A stretch of DNA of 64,000 nt from Planctomycetota bacterium (lineage in GTDB: Bacteria > Planctomycetota > Phycisphaerae > Phycisphaerales > UBA1924). Made by a program: the position numbers and the translations under genes. The stretch is taken from assembly GCA_039819165.1 (NCBI GenBank), contig JBCBSM010000001.1, forward strand, positions 1,302,001-1,366,000, written 5' to 3'. A model generated the notes under the pieces. The model was not told the DNA's origin and made no database searches. It saw only the letters and a list, made by a program, of their open reading frames with translations. Of this stretch, positions 34,084 to 41,547 are shown piece after piece (positions within the stretch are counted from its first letter, which is position 1; the number at the start of each line of letters is the position of its first letter).

Positions 34084-35412
34084 TTAGCCATTCGTCCGGA
34101 ACAGCGTCAACCCTAAGAACAGCAGGGCGAACCCGGTCCAGAACGCGATGCCCGCCCAGCTCCAGGCTCGCATCCCGCGGCCCGGGCGGTGCTCGGCGGC
34201 GACCTCCCGCGACACCATCGCCCGGTGGTTGAAGAACACCAGCAGCGGCGTGCCCAGGAAGCTGAGCGTCGTGGCGAGGTCCACCAGAGCGAGCAGGCTG
34301 GTCGGGAAGCGAGAGATGATCACCAGCGCCCCGGCGACGAGCACGCCGACGAAGGTCCAGTAGCCCACGCCCATCCCAGACTCGCGATCGCAATCACCGT
34401 CGCGTGCGACGCGGACGAAGGCCGCCATCGTCCGGGGGATGGCGTCGAGCACGGTGATCGTCGTGCTGTACATCACCGCGATCGCGCACGTCGCGACGAG
34501 CGGCTTGGCCCACGGCCCCAGCGTCTCGGCGTACATGCGGATGAGTTGGTTGGCGAAGCCGCCCGCGGTCTCCGCCGGCTGCTCGCCCGAGCCGTAGAAC
34601 ACCGACGCCCCGAGCACGACGAAGGCGATCGCCAGCACGATGCACAGGCCGTAGCCGACCAGGAAATCCAGCGAGCACTCGCGGCGGGTGGCGTCGTGGC
34701 CGGTCTGGCGCTTGCGCGCGAGCGTCCACAGGCTGTGCCACACGGTGATGTCCAGCGGCGCCGGCATCCAGCCGACCAGCCTGACGGCGAAGGCCAGCAG
34801 CGCCAGGTCGTAGGTCGTCGGCAGCAGCGGCGTTGCGCCCAGATCCAGCGAGGGCAGGGCGATGCCGGCCGCCACCACCGTGCCGATCGCCAGCACGAGC
34901 ATCAGCGCCTTGACGACGCGATCGAGCCAGCGGAAGCCGCCCAGCGCGAGTACGCCCACGCAGGTGCCCAGAACCATCGCCGATACCCATGCCGCGTGCG
35001 CAGATTGCCCATCGTCGAGCACGCCGATCACCCGGCCGATGGGCGTGACCACCAGCGGGCCGACGAGGGCGGCGGTCACCAGCGTGATGGCCGCTTGGAT
35101 GGTGAACATCGTGCCCACCTGCACCACGCCGAAGAGCCCGAGCGTCCATCGGCCCTGCCGGCGGTACGCGTGCAGCAGCGAGCGGCCGGTGGCGGCGGCG
35201 TACCGCGGGCCGAAGAGCATGGCGGGCAGCTTCATCGCGTGTGCGAGCACGACCAGCCCGACGAGCCCGAGCCCGTAGACCGCGCCAGCCCGGGTCGACT
35301 GCACGAGGTGGCTGACACCGATGGCGGCGCCCGCGAAGAGGATGCCGGGGCCAAGGGCGGCGAGGAACCGATTGCACGTGATGGGATGTGGGTTGGGCGT
35401 CGCCTGTGTCAT
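34084..35412 (-). CDS. Nramp-family transporter lacking the DPGN metal motif
   Basis: 442 residues, about 11 transmembrane helices, from ATG 35412 (GGGAG upstream). It aligns with Nramp divalent-metal transporters (helix 1 region ending VSHLVQSTRAGA). However, the helix-1 metal motif DPGN reads GPGI (residues 21-24), and the helix-6 MPH motif reads MPAP. The residues that coordinate Mn2+ or Fe2+ are thus replaced, so it may carry another substrate or ion, as seen in divergent Nramp-related groups. Single gene with a palindromic region upstream. Confidence 0.82.
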   Translation of the reverse strand: MTQATPNPHPITCNRFLAALGPGILFAGAAIGVSHLVQSTRAGAVYGLGLVGLVVLAHAMKLPAMLFGPRYAAATGRSLLHAYRRQGRWTLGLFGVVQVGTMFTIQAAITLVTAALVGPLVVTPIGRVIGVLDDGQSAHAAWVSAMVLGTCVGVLALGGFRWLDRVVKALMLVLAIGTVVAAGIALPSLDLGATPLLPTTYDLALLAFAVRLVGWMPAPLDITVWHSLWTLARKRQTGHDATRRECSLDFLVGYGLCIVLAIAFVVLGASVFYGSGEQPAETAGGFANQLIRMYAETLGPWAKPLVATCAIAVMYSTTITVLDAIPRTMAAFVRVARDGDCDRESGMGVGYWTFVGVLVAGALVIISRFPTSLLALVDLATTLSFLGTPLLVFFNHRAMVSREVAAEHRPGRGMRAWSWAGIAFWTGFALLFLGLTLFRTNG

Positions 35413-35439
35413 CGCGGCTCCCGAGTCGGCGGGAGCGTA

Positions 35440-35553
35440 GGGGAGGGCAATGGGGAGTGGGCAATGGTCAATGGGGCGCACGGAATGGCCGTCTCGGGGA
35501 GAGTGCACGGTTCAATGCCATTGCCCAACGCCCATGCCCTATTGCCCCGCCCC
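35440..35553. repeat. imperfect palindrome with GGGCAATGG motifs
   Basis: The left arm 35440-35467 and right arm 35518-35553 are imperfect inverted copies, both built of repeated GGGCAATGG/GGGGAG-like blocks, around a 50-bp centre. It fills the divergent region between the Nramp-like gene and the DUF1801 gene and may be an operator or a small dispersed repeat. Confidence 0.45.
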
Positions 35554-35555
35554 AC

Positions 35556-35561
35556 TACTGT
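35556..35561 (+). promoter_or_regulatory. -10-like box TACTGT for DUF1801 gene
   Basis: TACTGT, 5 nt before the ATG at 35567; no ribosome binding site. It lies immediately next to the palindrome's right arm. Confidence 0.45.
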
Positions 35562-35566
35562 TGCGC

Positions 35567-36004
35567 ATGGCGAAGAAGGCGTCCACGAGCAGCCCCGCCC
35601 GTCCCAGGCTCCTCACCGGCGGCAACCCGCAGATCCCCAAGGGCGACGGCGAGGGGCCCGTGCGGGCCTACATCGACGCCATGCCGGGCTGGAAGTGTGA
35701 TGTCGGGCGGCGGCTCGACACGCTCATCGTGGAGACGGTGCCGGCGGTCCGCCAGGCCGTGCGGTGGAACTCGCCGTTCTACGGCATCGAGGATCGCGGC
35801 TGGTTCGTGTCGTTCTACTGCTTCACGGAGTACGTCAAGCTGACGTTCCTCAACGGCGCGTCGCTGGATCCACCGCCGCCGATCGAGTCGAAGCACACCG
35901 ACGTGCGGTACTCCAAGATCTTCGAGACTGATGAGATCGACGAGAAGCAGCTTGCGGCGTGGTTCAGGCAGGCAAGCGAACTACCCGGAGAGGCGTTGTT
36001 CTAG
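35567..36004 (+). CDS. DUF1801 (YdhG-like) protein
   Basis: 145 residues from ATG 35567. It matches DUF1801: AYIDAMPGWKCDVGRRLDTLIVETVP, AVRWNSPFYGI, FVSFYCFTEYVKLTFLNGA, then the C-terminal KHTDVRYSKI and EKQLAAWFRQA. The family is small, cytoplasmic, sometimes compared to iron-chaperone-like folds, and without a proven role. A longer frame upstream runs through the palindrome and is not used. Confidence 0.85.
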   Translation: MAKKASTSSPARPRLLTGGNPQIPKGDGEGPVRAYIDAMPGWKCDVGRRLDTLIVETVPAVRQAVRWNSPFYGIEDRGWFVSFYCFTEYVKLTFLNGASLDPPPPIESKHTDVRYSKIFETDEIDEKQLAAWFRQASELPGEALF

Positions 36005-36011
36005 CAAAGAA

Positions 36012-36137
36012 CTACACGACGAAGAAGCCGACCAGGAACACCAGGGCAATAACGACCACGATGATCACCAGCCGGGTCGAGAGCGACAATTCCAGCGGCT
36101 TGGGCTTCGAGAATTCCCACTCGCTCTTCCGCGCCAT
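36012..36137 (-). CDS. 41-residue single-helix membrane protein
   Basis: Small frame beginning 2 bp after the aminotransferase stop, with GAGGA 6 nt upstream of the ATG at 36137. The 41 residues have a hydrophilic N-half (MARKSEWEFSKPKPLELSLS) and one strongly hydrophobic helix (about 22-41), ending at a TAG stop. The composition (K/W/E-rich head, I/V/F-rich tail) is that of a genuine membrane microprotein rather than a chance frame. It is probably translated from the ilvE transcript. No family recognised. Confidence 0.65.
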   Translation of the reverse strand: MARKSEWEFSKPKPLELSLSTRLVIIVVVIALVFLVGFFVV

Positions 36138-36139
36138 GC

Positions 36140-37138
36140 TCAATCCTCGGGCACGTCGCTGCTCGTCACGATTCCGCGGAACGCCATCCGCAGGCTGTTG
36201 GTGACCGGACCCTCGCCGTCGGAGATGGCGTGGCTCGCCGTCACGCCGCCGCTGCCGTCGTGCTCGAGCACCTCGCGGATGCCGATGATCTCGGCGGCCG
36301 ACCCGGTCATGAACAGCTCATCGGCGGCGTAGATGTCGTCCATCGAGAGGTGCGCAATCTCTACCGACAGGCCGCACTGCGGCGCGAGGCGATCGATCAC
36401 GAAGCGACGGGTGATGCCTTCGAGCAGGCCGTCCTCCACCGGTGGCGTGCGGATCGCGCCGTCCTTGACCACGAAGATGTTGTCGCCCGAGCCCTCGGCC
36501 ACGTTGCCGTCGGTGTTGGTCATGATGACCTCGAGCAGCTTGTCCTCCTCGGCGGTGATGCCGAGGGACTGCGTGAGGTGGATGGCCTCGCACTTGGCCA
36601 TGATGTTGTTGAGGTAGTTGAGGCTCTTGATCCTGGGATCGAGGCACTCCACGGGGATGCGGGGGCGGTGGGCCTTGACGACGCGCATGCCCGCCTCGTA
36701 CATCGCCTCGGGGTAGAGGCGGATCTGGTCGGCGATGCAGATGATGCCGGCACGGGGGCAGTGGTACGGATTGAGCCCCAGCGTGCCCTCGCCCCGCGTG
36801 ACGATGAGGCGGATGTAGCCGTTGGTGATGCCGTTGGCCTCGATGCAGCGGCGCTGCACGTCGATCATCTCGTCGCGGCTGATGGGGATGTCGAGGTAGA
36901 GCTTCTCGGCGCTGGCCCACAGGCGATCCATGTGCTGGCCCAGCATGAAGATCTTGCCGTTGTAGACGCGGATGCCCTCGAACACGCCGTCGCCGTAGAG
37001 CAGCCCGTGATCGAAGACGTTCACGCTGGCCTCGCTCTTGGGCACGATCTGGCCGTTAACGTAGACCATCGGGCCGTCGTCGCCGGCGGCACGGACCTGG
37101 GGGCTGGCGGCCTTGCTCGGTGTCGTGGCGTGGCTCAT
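36140..37138 (-). CDS. ilvE: branched-chain amino acid aminotransferase
   Basis: 332-residue class IV PLP transaminase, the last step of Val, Leu and Ile synthesis. MVYVNGQIVPKSEASVNVFDHGLLYGDGVFEGIR starts the N-domain; Lys171 in DPRIKSLNYLNN binds PLP, and the class IV signature EGSGDNIFVVKDG is intact. ATG 37138 has GGAG 8 nt upstream. The frame is open upstream with an Arg-rich stretch starting at an ATG 7 nt after TAGACT (37272-37277), so a longer product from a leaderless mRNA cannot be excluded. D-amino-acid transaminase is the main alternative. Confidence 0.88.
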   Translation of the reverse strand: MSHATTPSKAASPQVRAAGDDGPMVYVNGQIVPKSEASVNVFDHGLLYGDGVFEGIRVYNGKIFMLGQHMDRLWASAEKLYLDIPISRDEMIDVQRRCIEANGITNGYIRLIVTRGEGTLGLNPYHCPRAGIICIADQIRLYPEAMYEAGMRVVKAHRPRIPVECLDPRIKSLNYLNNIMAKCEAIHLTQSLGITAEEDKLLEVIMTNTDGNVAEGSGDNIFVVKDGAIRTPPVEDGLLEGITRRFVIDRLAPQCGLSVEIAHLSMDDIYAADELFMTGSAAEIIGIREVLEHDGSGGVTASHAISDGEGPVTNSLRMAFRGIVTSSDVPED

Positions 37139-37271
37139 TGCTGCTCTCCGTGCCGTGCTCCGCCCGCGGGGGCGTTCGGTGGCCCACCGCTGCCGGTCCT
37201 CGTGGCGATGTGGCGGAACGCTGCGGCGCGGGCGTCGCGACCGGCGACGCCGCAAACCCCGCATCGGCGGC

Positions 37272-37277
37272 AGTCTA
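37272..37277 (-). promoter_or_regulatory. -10-like box TAGACT upstream of ilvE
   Basis: TAGACT on the minus strand, about 134 nt before the annotated ilvE start and 7 nt before an in-frame ATG. The adjoining GCC is shared with the box of the threonine aldolase gene (TAGACTGCC in both). Confidence 0.4.
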
Positions 37278-37331
37278 GCGGGAATGGACGCGGCGGGCGG
37301 CAGGACCGTGCAAAATGCGTACATGCCCCAT

Positions 37332-38765
37332 TCAGCTGGACGCCGCAGAGTCCTCGACCATCCGTCGGACGCCGAGCTCCCAGCCCACGGCGCGCTCCAC
37401 CGTCGGCCGCGACCACCGGAAGCCCGAGCGCTGCAGCACGCCGGGCTCGGCCCGGGTCGAGGCGAGCAGGGCCTCGTCGGCGAATTCGCGTCCCACCGCC
37501 ACCCGCAGGGCGGCGGGGGGCACGCCGAGCACCGCGGGCCGGCGGAGCGCGCGGCCGACGGCCTGCGCGATGTCGTTGGCCGTCGCCGCGTGCGCCGCGC
37601 AGATGTTGACGGGCCCGTGCATGGAGTCGTCGGCCAGGCAGTGCAGCACGGCGGCGAGCGCATCGTCGAGGCCGATCCAGGGCCACCACTGCCGCCCGCC
37701 GCCGAGCGGCCCGCCGGCGAAGAGCCGCGTGGGCAGCAGCAGCTTCCGCAGCGCGCCGCCGCGGGCGGACAGCACCGCGCCAAAGCGCAGATGCACGACG
37801 CGCACGCCGGCGAGCTCGGCCGGCCTCGCGGCCCGCTCCCAGTCTCGGACGAGCGCCGCCAGGAATCCGTCGCCGGGCGGCGCGGCCTCGTCGAACGGCT
37901 CGTCGCCGCCCTCGCCGTACACGTGCGCACCCGAGGCGTTGAGCAGCACGGGCCTCGACGCGACGGGCAGCCCCGCGATCGTGCGCGCAAGGAGCCCGGT
38001 AGGCTTCAAGCGGCTCTCGGTGAGTTCGTTCTTGCGGGCGAGCGTCCAGCGGCCGTCGGCGATGCTCGCTCCGCACAGGTTGACCACCGCGTCGACGCCA
38101 TCGAGCGCCGAGGCGGCCAGCGTCATCGCGGCCGGGTTCCAGTGGCGTTGCTCCAGGCCATCAATTGGCTCTCGCTCTGGCGGCCGGCGGACCAGGCGGA
38201 TCACGCGGTGCCCGCCCGTCGACAGGAAGGCCGCCAGCGCGACGCCGATGTCGCCGCTGGACCCCGCGATTGCGACGGTCATCGGCGCGGGGCCCGCGGC
38301 GTGCCGCTCCAGATCCATCCGCGTGCGTTCGTGGCGGAACCAGAACATGCGGTCGAGCATGGCGCGGATGCTCCGCCCAGCAGCGAGCCCTCCCAGCGGA
38401 CCGCCCCGCAGGTCGTAGTCGACCGAGTCCCGGAGCGTGGAACCACCATCGTCGGCGGGCAGGAACTCGTGGGTGTGCTCCCAGCATGCGAAGGGCCCGC
38501 GGAGCTGGCGATCGCAGAAACGGCGGCCCTCTTCGTGACCGAAGTGCTCGGCGATCCACGGCAGCGCGACCGGGCCGACGCGGGTCTCGAACTCGACGCG
38601 GGCACCGTTGCCGATGAACGGCGAATCCCGCCCCGGCGTGCGGCGGGCGACGCGGACGCTCTGCCAGGGCGGCACGAGCCGTTCGATGGCCCCGGGCCGC
38701 GCGTGCCAGTCGTAGAGCTCCCGCACGGAGCAGGGCATCGGGCTGGCCTTCCGTAGCGTGGGCAT
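37332..38765 (-). CDS. SRPBCC-SDR fusion (TIGR01777-type epimerase)
   Basis: 477 residues from ATG 38765. The N-terminal 160 residues form an SRPBCC/ligand-binding domain (SVRELYDWHARPGAIERLVPPW, DSVDYDLRGGPLG). The rest is an NAD(P)-binding epimerase of the TIGR01777 (YfcH-like) group: MTVAIAGSSGDIGVALAAFL, VDAVVNLCGASIADGRW, LLNASGAHVYGEGGDEPFDE. This domain fusion is known for the family; the substrate is not. A frame runs far upstream through the cyclodeaminase and protease genes but belongs to their shadow. Confidence 0.85.
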   Translation of the reverse strand: MPTLRKASPMPCSVRELYDWHARPGAIERLVPPWQSVRVARRTPGRDSPFIGNGARVEFETRVGPVALPWIAEHFGHEEGRRFCDRQLRGPFACWEHTHEFLPADDGGSTLRDSVDYDLRGGPLGGLAAGRSIRAMLDRMFWFRHERTRMDLERHAAGPAPMTVAIAGSSGDIGVALAAFLSTGGHRVIRLVRRPPEREPIDGLEQRHWNPAAMTLAASALDGVDAVVNLCGASIADGRWTLARKNELTESRLKPTGLLARTIAGLPVASRPVLLNASGAHVYGEGGDEPFDEAAPPGDGFLAALVRDWERAARPAELAGVRVVHLRFGAVLSARGGALRKLLLPTRLFAGGPLGGGRQWWPWIGLDDALAAVLHCLADDSMHGPVNICAAHAATANDIAQAVGRALRRPAVLGVPPAALRVAVGREFADEALLASTRAEPGVLQRSGFRWSRPTVERAVGWELGVRRMVEDSAASS

Positions 38766-38835
38766 GCCGGCGGATGATCGCACGGCCGTGGCGCGGGGGC
38801 GAGCGCACGCTCGACATTTTTGTTGGCGGCGGCAG

Positions 38836-38841
38836 TAGAGT
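38836..38841 (+). promoter_or_regulatory. -10-like box TAGAGT for cyclodeaminase gene
   Basis: TAGAGT followed by 5 nt and ATG at 38847; no ribosome binding site. Divergent from the epimerase gene with 81 bp between the starts. Confidence 0.5.
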
Positions 38842-38846
38842 TGGGC

Positions 38847-39467
38847 ATGCCGGACGACACGCCCATCGCGACGCGGACCATCGAGGGATTCCTGGGGTCG
38901 CTGGCGCACAGGTCCCCCGCGCCGGGTGGTGGCGCGACCGCCGCGGTCGCGGGCGCCCTCGCGGCGGCGCAGGCGTCGATGGTCGTCGCGTACTCGCGCG
39001 GCAAGAAGTCGCTCGCCGATCACGCCGCGGCGCACGCCGAGATCGAGGCGATCCTCGAACGCGCCCGCGCGGACCTGATGGACCTCGCCGACGCGGACGC
39101 CATCGCCTACGCCGAGATGAACCGACTCCAGCGGCTGCCCGACGGAGACCCCGAGCGCAACCGGCTGCCCGAGGCCGCCCGCGCGTGCGTGGACGTGCCG
39201 GTGCGAGTGCAGGAGGCGTGCGCCGCGATGCTGGACGCCGGCGGGCGGCTCGCCCCGATCGCGAACCGATGGTTGCTGAGCGATCTGGCCATCGCCGCGA
39301 TGCTGGCCGAGGCGACCGTCCGCTGCTCGGACCGCAACATCCGCGTCAATGCGGGCGACCTGGGCGACGCGGGACCCGCGGCCGTCGATCAGAGCGGCCG
39401 CCGATGCGACGACGCCGCCCGCGCCATGCGGAGCATCCTGAGCGCCATCGACGAGGCCACCGGCTGA
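38847..39467 (+). CDS. cyclodeaminase/cyclohydrolase (FTCD_C family)
   Basis: 206 residues, all-helical FTCD C-terminal/FchA fold. The opening IEGFLGSLAHRSPAPGGGATAAVAGALAAA contains the hallmark SPAPGGG. The helix LMDLADADAIAYAEMNRLQRLP follows, and the end VRCSDRNIRVNAGDLGD is typical. Such proteins act as methenyl-THF cyclohydrolase or formimino-THF cyclodeaminase in one-carbon metabolism. The start at 38847 follows the TAGAGT box. Confidence 0.88.
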   Translation: MPDDTPIATRTIEGFLGSLAHRSPAPGGGATAAVAGALAAAQASMVVAYSRGKKSLADHAAAHAEIEAILERARADLMDLADADAIAYAEMNRLQRLPDGDPERNRLPEAARACVDVPVRVQEACAAMLDAGGRLAPIANRWLLSDLAIAAMLAEATVRCSDRNIRVNAGDLGDAGPAAVDQSGRRCDDAARAMRSILSAIDEATG

Positions 39468-39587
39468 CGGGGCCGCCCCATCAGCAAGAACCGAAACAGG
39501 GGATCCACCCTCCTCGTATCCACGGGTACCGCCGCCGCGAACCCGGCTTCGTCGGTTCGTAGGCAGACCTAGGGGAGGATTGCCGAC

Positions 39588-40817
39588 ATGCCGCCTTCGA
39601 TTTCTCGGACCGCCCTCGCTGGCGGCTGCTTCTTTGCCGTTGCACCGATCGCGCTCGCACAGGCCCTCATGCACGAGCCGGGACCGCGGCCCGACGACGG
39701 CCCGATCACCTTCCAGGGCCAGACCTACGACTCGTGGGCCGAGGTCGCCTTCTCGGGCTATTTCAACCACGACCATACCCGCTGCGGCTTCGTGGACGAG
39801 CGCGACGAGCTCGGCATGGCCGGCGTGGGCGGCGGCTCCTTCGACAGCCGCAACGACTGCACGCTCTCCAGCACTACGCCGCGGCCGCGATACGAGCCAT
39901 CCGAGGGCCTGTACCGCGTCCCCGTCGTGGTGCACATCATCCGCCGCAGCGATGGCCGTGGCGACATGTCCGATGCACGCGTGCGTTCGCAGATCGACAT
40001 CCTCAACGAGGACTTCCGGGCGATCCCCGGATCGCTGGGGGGTGACGGCGCCGACGTGGGCATCGAGTTCTACCTCGCGACCGAGGACCCCGACGGCATG
40101 CCCACAACCGGCATCACCCGCACGACCAACAACACGTGGTTCCGCGACCAGGGCGACTACTGGACGCCCCTGCACTGGGACACCAACCGCTACCTCAACA
40201 TCTACACCAACGAGGCCAGCGGCGCCCTCGGCTACGTGCCCGGGCTTCCACAGGGCGGCATCGTCGGCCGCACCAACGATCGCGTGGTCGTGCTCTACTC
40301 CAGCTTCGGCCGCGATGCCCCGCTCTTCCCATTCGACCAGGGCCGCACCGCGACGCACGAGGTTGGCCACTGGCTGGGCCTGTACCACACGTTTAGCGGC
40401 GGCTGCGGCTCGGCGACGTCCTGCAACACCACGGGCGATCTGATCTGCGATACCAACGGCCAGAACAGCCCGACCTTCGGCTGCCCGTCCGCGAGCTCGA
40501 GCTGCGGGCTGCCCGCGCCCTTTGACAACTACATGGACTACAGCGACGACCGCTGCATGGAGCGTTTCACGCCCGAACAGGCCAACCGCATGCGGTGCAC
40601 GCTGGAGAACTGGCGGCCCGACGCGTACGCCCCGGCCAGCGCCGGATGCTCGCCCGCCGATCTCGCCGAACCCTTCGGCACCCTGGATTTCGTGGACTTC
40701 CTGGAGTTCCAGAATCTGTTCGCCGTGGGTGATCCCGCCGCCGACATCACCGGCGACGGCGTGCTGAACATCTTCGACTTCCTCGAGTTCCAGAACATCT
40801 TCACGGCCGGCTGCTAG
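39588..40817 (+). CDS. secreted M43-type zinc metalloprotease with dockerin repeats
   Basis: 409 residues; AGGGGAGGA precedes the ATG at 39588. A signal peptide (about 1-25) and a propeptide-like region are followed by a metzincin catalytic domain of the M43 (pappalysin-like) type. The zinc site HEVGHWLGLYH has His257, Glu258, His261 and His267, and the Met-turn is DNYMDYSDDRCM. Several Cys pairs suggest disulfides. The C-terminus has two dockerin-like units (VDFLEFQNLFAVGD and IFDFLEFQNIFTAGC), the same sorting module as the protein at 23269. An extracellular protease. Confidence 0.9.
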   Translation: MPPSISRTALAGGCFFAVAPIALAQALMHEPGPRPDDGPITFQGQTYDSWAEVAFSGYFNHDHTRCGFVDERDELGMAGVGGGSFDSRNDCTLSSTTPRPRYEPSEGLYRVPVVVHIIRRSDGRGDMSDARVRSQIDILNEDFRAIPGSLGGDGADVGIEFYLATEDPDGMPTTGITRTTNNTWFRDQGDYWTPLHWDTNRYLNIYTNEASGALGYVPGLPQGGIVGRTNDRVVVLYSSFGRDAPLFPFDQGRTATHEVGHWLGLYHTFSGGCGSATSCNTTGDLICDTNGQNSPTFGCPSASSSCGLPAPFDNYMDYSDDRCMERFTPEQANRMRCTLENWRPDAYAPASAGCSPADLAEPFGTLDFVDFLEFQNLFAVGDPAADITGDGVLNIFDFLEFQNIFTAGC

Positions 40818-40913
40818 AGCGGACGACCGCGACGGACACGAGGAAGGCCGCAGCACCCGAGCGGGCTATCCCCGACGGCCTAGGCACAAGCCACATCCCG
40901 GATGGCGCGTATA

Positions 40914-40950
40914 CCCGCGTTGCGCGATCGGCGTGCAACGCGGGCTTCTG
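40914..40950 (+). terminator. intrinsic terminator after the metalloprotease
   Basis: Perfect 10-bp stem (40914-40923 with 40935-40944) around an 11-nt loop, followed by CTTCTGCTT. It lies 97 bp after the stop at 40817. Confidence 0.7.
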
Positions 40951-41016
40951 CTTCGTCGATAGCGTGAGCGCGGCCCGGAAGACCAAGCGTCCCGGGCAAA
41001 CCGAAAGGAGGCCGAC

Positions 41017-41244
41017 ATGGCCACCCAGCAGACGCCCGACCAGCACACTACCACCTGGCCCGAGCTGGCCATCGGCCTGTACGACCGCCTGACGGGTCGC
41101 AACGCCGAGATCACCTACGAGTTCGACAACGCACGCATCCACGTGCCTAGCGGCACCGGCCCGCAGGCCCAGCACGCCGAATGGAAGGTCGACGGCACCA
41201 TCCGCATCCGCACGCGGGACGCATCGAGTTCCGCCCCAAACTAA
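41017..41244 (+). CDS. small protein of unknown function, possible frameshift gene
   Basis: 75 residues from ATG 41017, with an excellent AAAGGAGG 6 nt upstream, so translation is likely. Sequence features: WPELAIGLYDRLTGRNAEITYEFDNARIHVPSG, then a strand ending GTIRIRTRD. No family recognised. The gene stops at TAA 41242, immediately after the heptamer CCCAAAC (41235-41241), an X-XXY-YYZ pattern in register with the frame. A -1 slip there would continue to 41474 and give about 152 residues. Without the slip the gene ends as a short beta-rich peptide. Confidence 0.6.
   Translation: MATQQTPDQHTTTWPELAIGLYDRLTGRNAEITYEFDNARIHVPSGTGPQAQHAEWKVDGTIRIRTRDASSSAPN
41235..41241 (+). other. candidate -1 frameshift slippery heptamer CCCAAAC
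   Basis: C CCA AAC is in the zero frame of the gene at 41017 and is followed at once by TAA. About 8 nt downstream CCGGCC (41250-41255) can pair with GGCCGG (41278-41283), a possible stimulatory stem. Pattern-based only. Confidence 0.35.
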
Positions 41245-41474
41245 TCGTGGCCGGCCGCCTCGAGGGCGCGGTGTCGTGGGCCGGTGAGAGGCCCATGCCC
41301 ATGTCGATCGACGCGGACGGCCGGGGCCTGCTCGTTCGCTTCTCGTCCATCCTCGCGCCGGCCCGGATGCTCCTCCGCACGCGGTCGTCGCTCCGCGGAA
41401 TCCGGGGGCTTCGGGTCGAGGCGCCTCCGATCCGCGTCAAGCTGGGGCCGCTGCCGGCGATCCGCATGGCGTAG
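41245..41474 (+). CDS. -1 frame extension or separate small ORF
   Basis: Open frame in the -1 register after the heptamer (LIVAGRLEGAVSWAGERPMP... ending PAIRMA, stop at 41472-41474), about 76 residues, with basic helical and hydrophobic stretches. It may be the second half of the 41017 gene after frameshifting, a separate gene from GTG 41248 (no ribosome binding site), or the remnant of a gene disrupted by one indel. Nothing else is seen in 41475-41547. Confidence 0.35.
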
Positions 41475-41547
41475 GCCGACGCGGGATCCGGCCGATCATG
41501 GCACTAGACCGCCGGCACATCGCTAGAGCGGTCTCCGCACACGCATC

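Noticed and set aside
37139-37265. Arg-rich 40-residue N-terminal extension of ilvE from an ATG after TAGACT
   Set aside because: It is Arg-rich and unlike any transaminase N-terminus, and the SD-supported ATG at 37138 gives the normal start. Kept as a note because the box fits the leaderless pattern.
36230-37609. 459-codon plus-strand frame over ilvE
   Set aside because: Antisense shadow; ilvE carries the PLP lysine and class IV signature.
38766-40856. Long upstream extension of the epimerase frame
   Set aside because: It is antisense to the cyclodeaminase and the metalloprotease, both of which have clear motifs.
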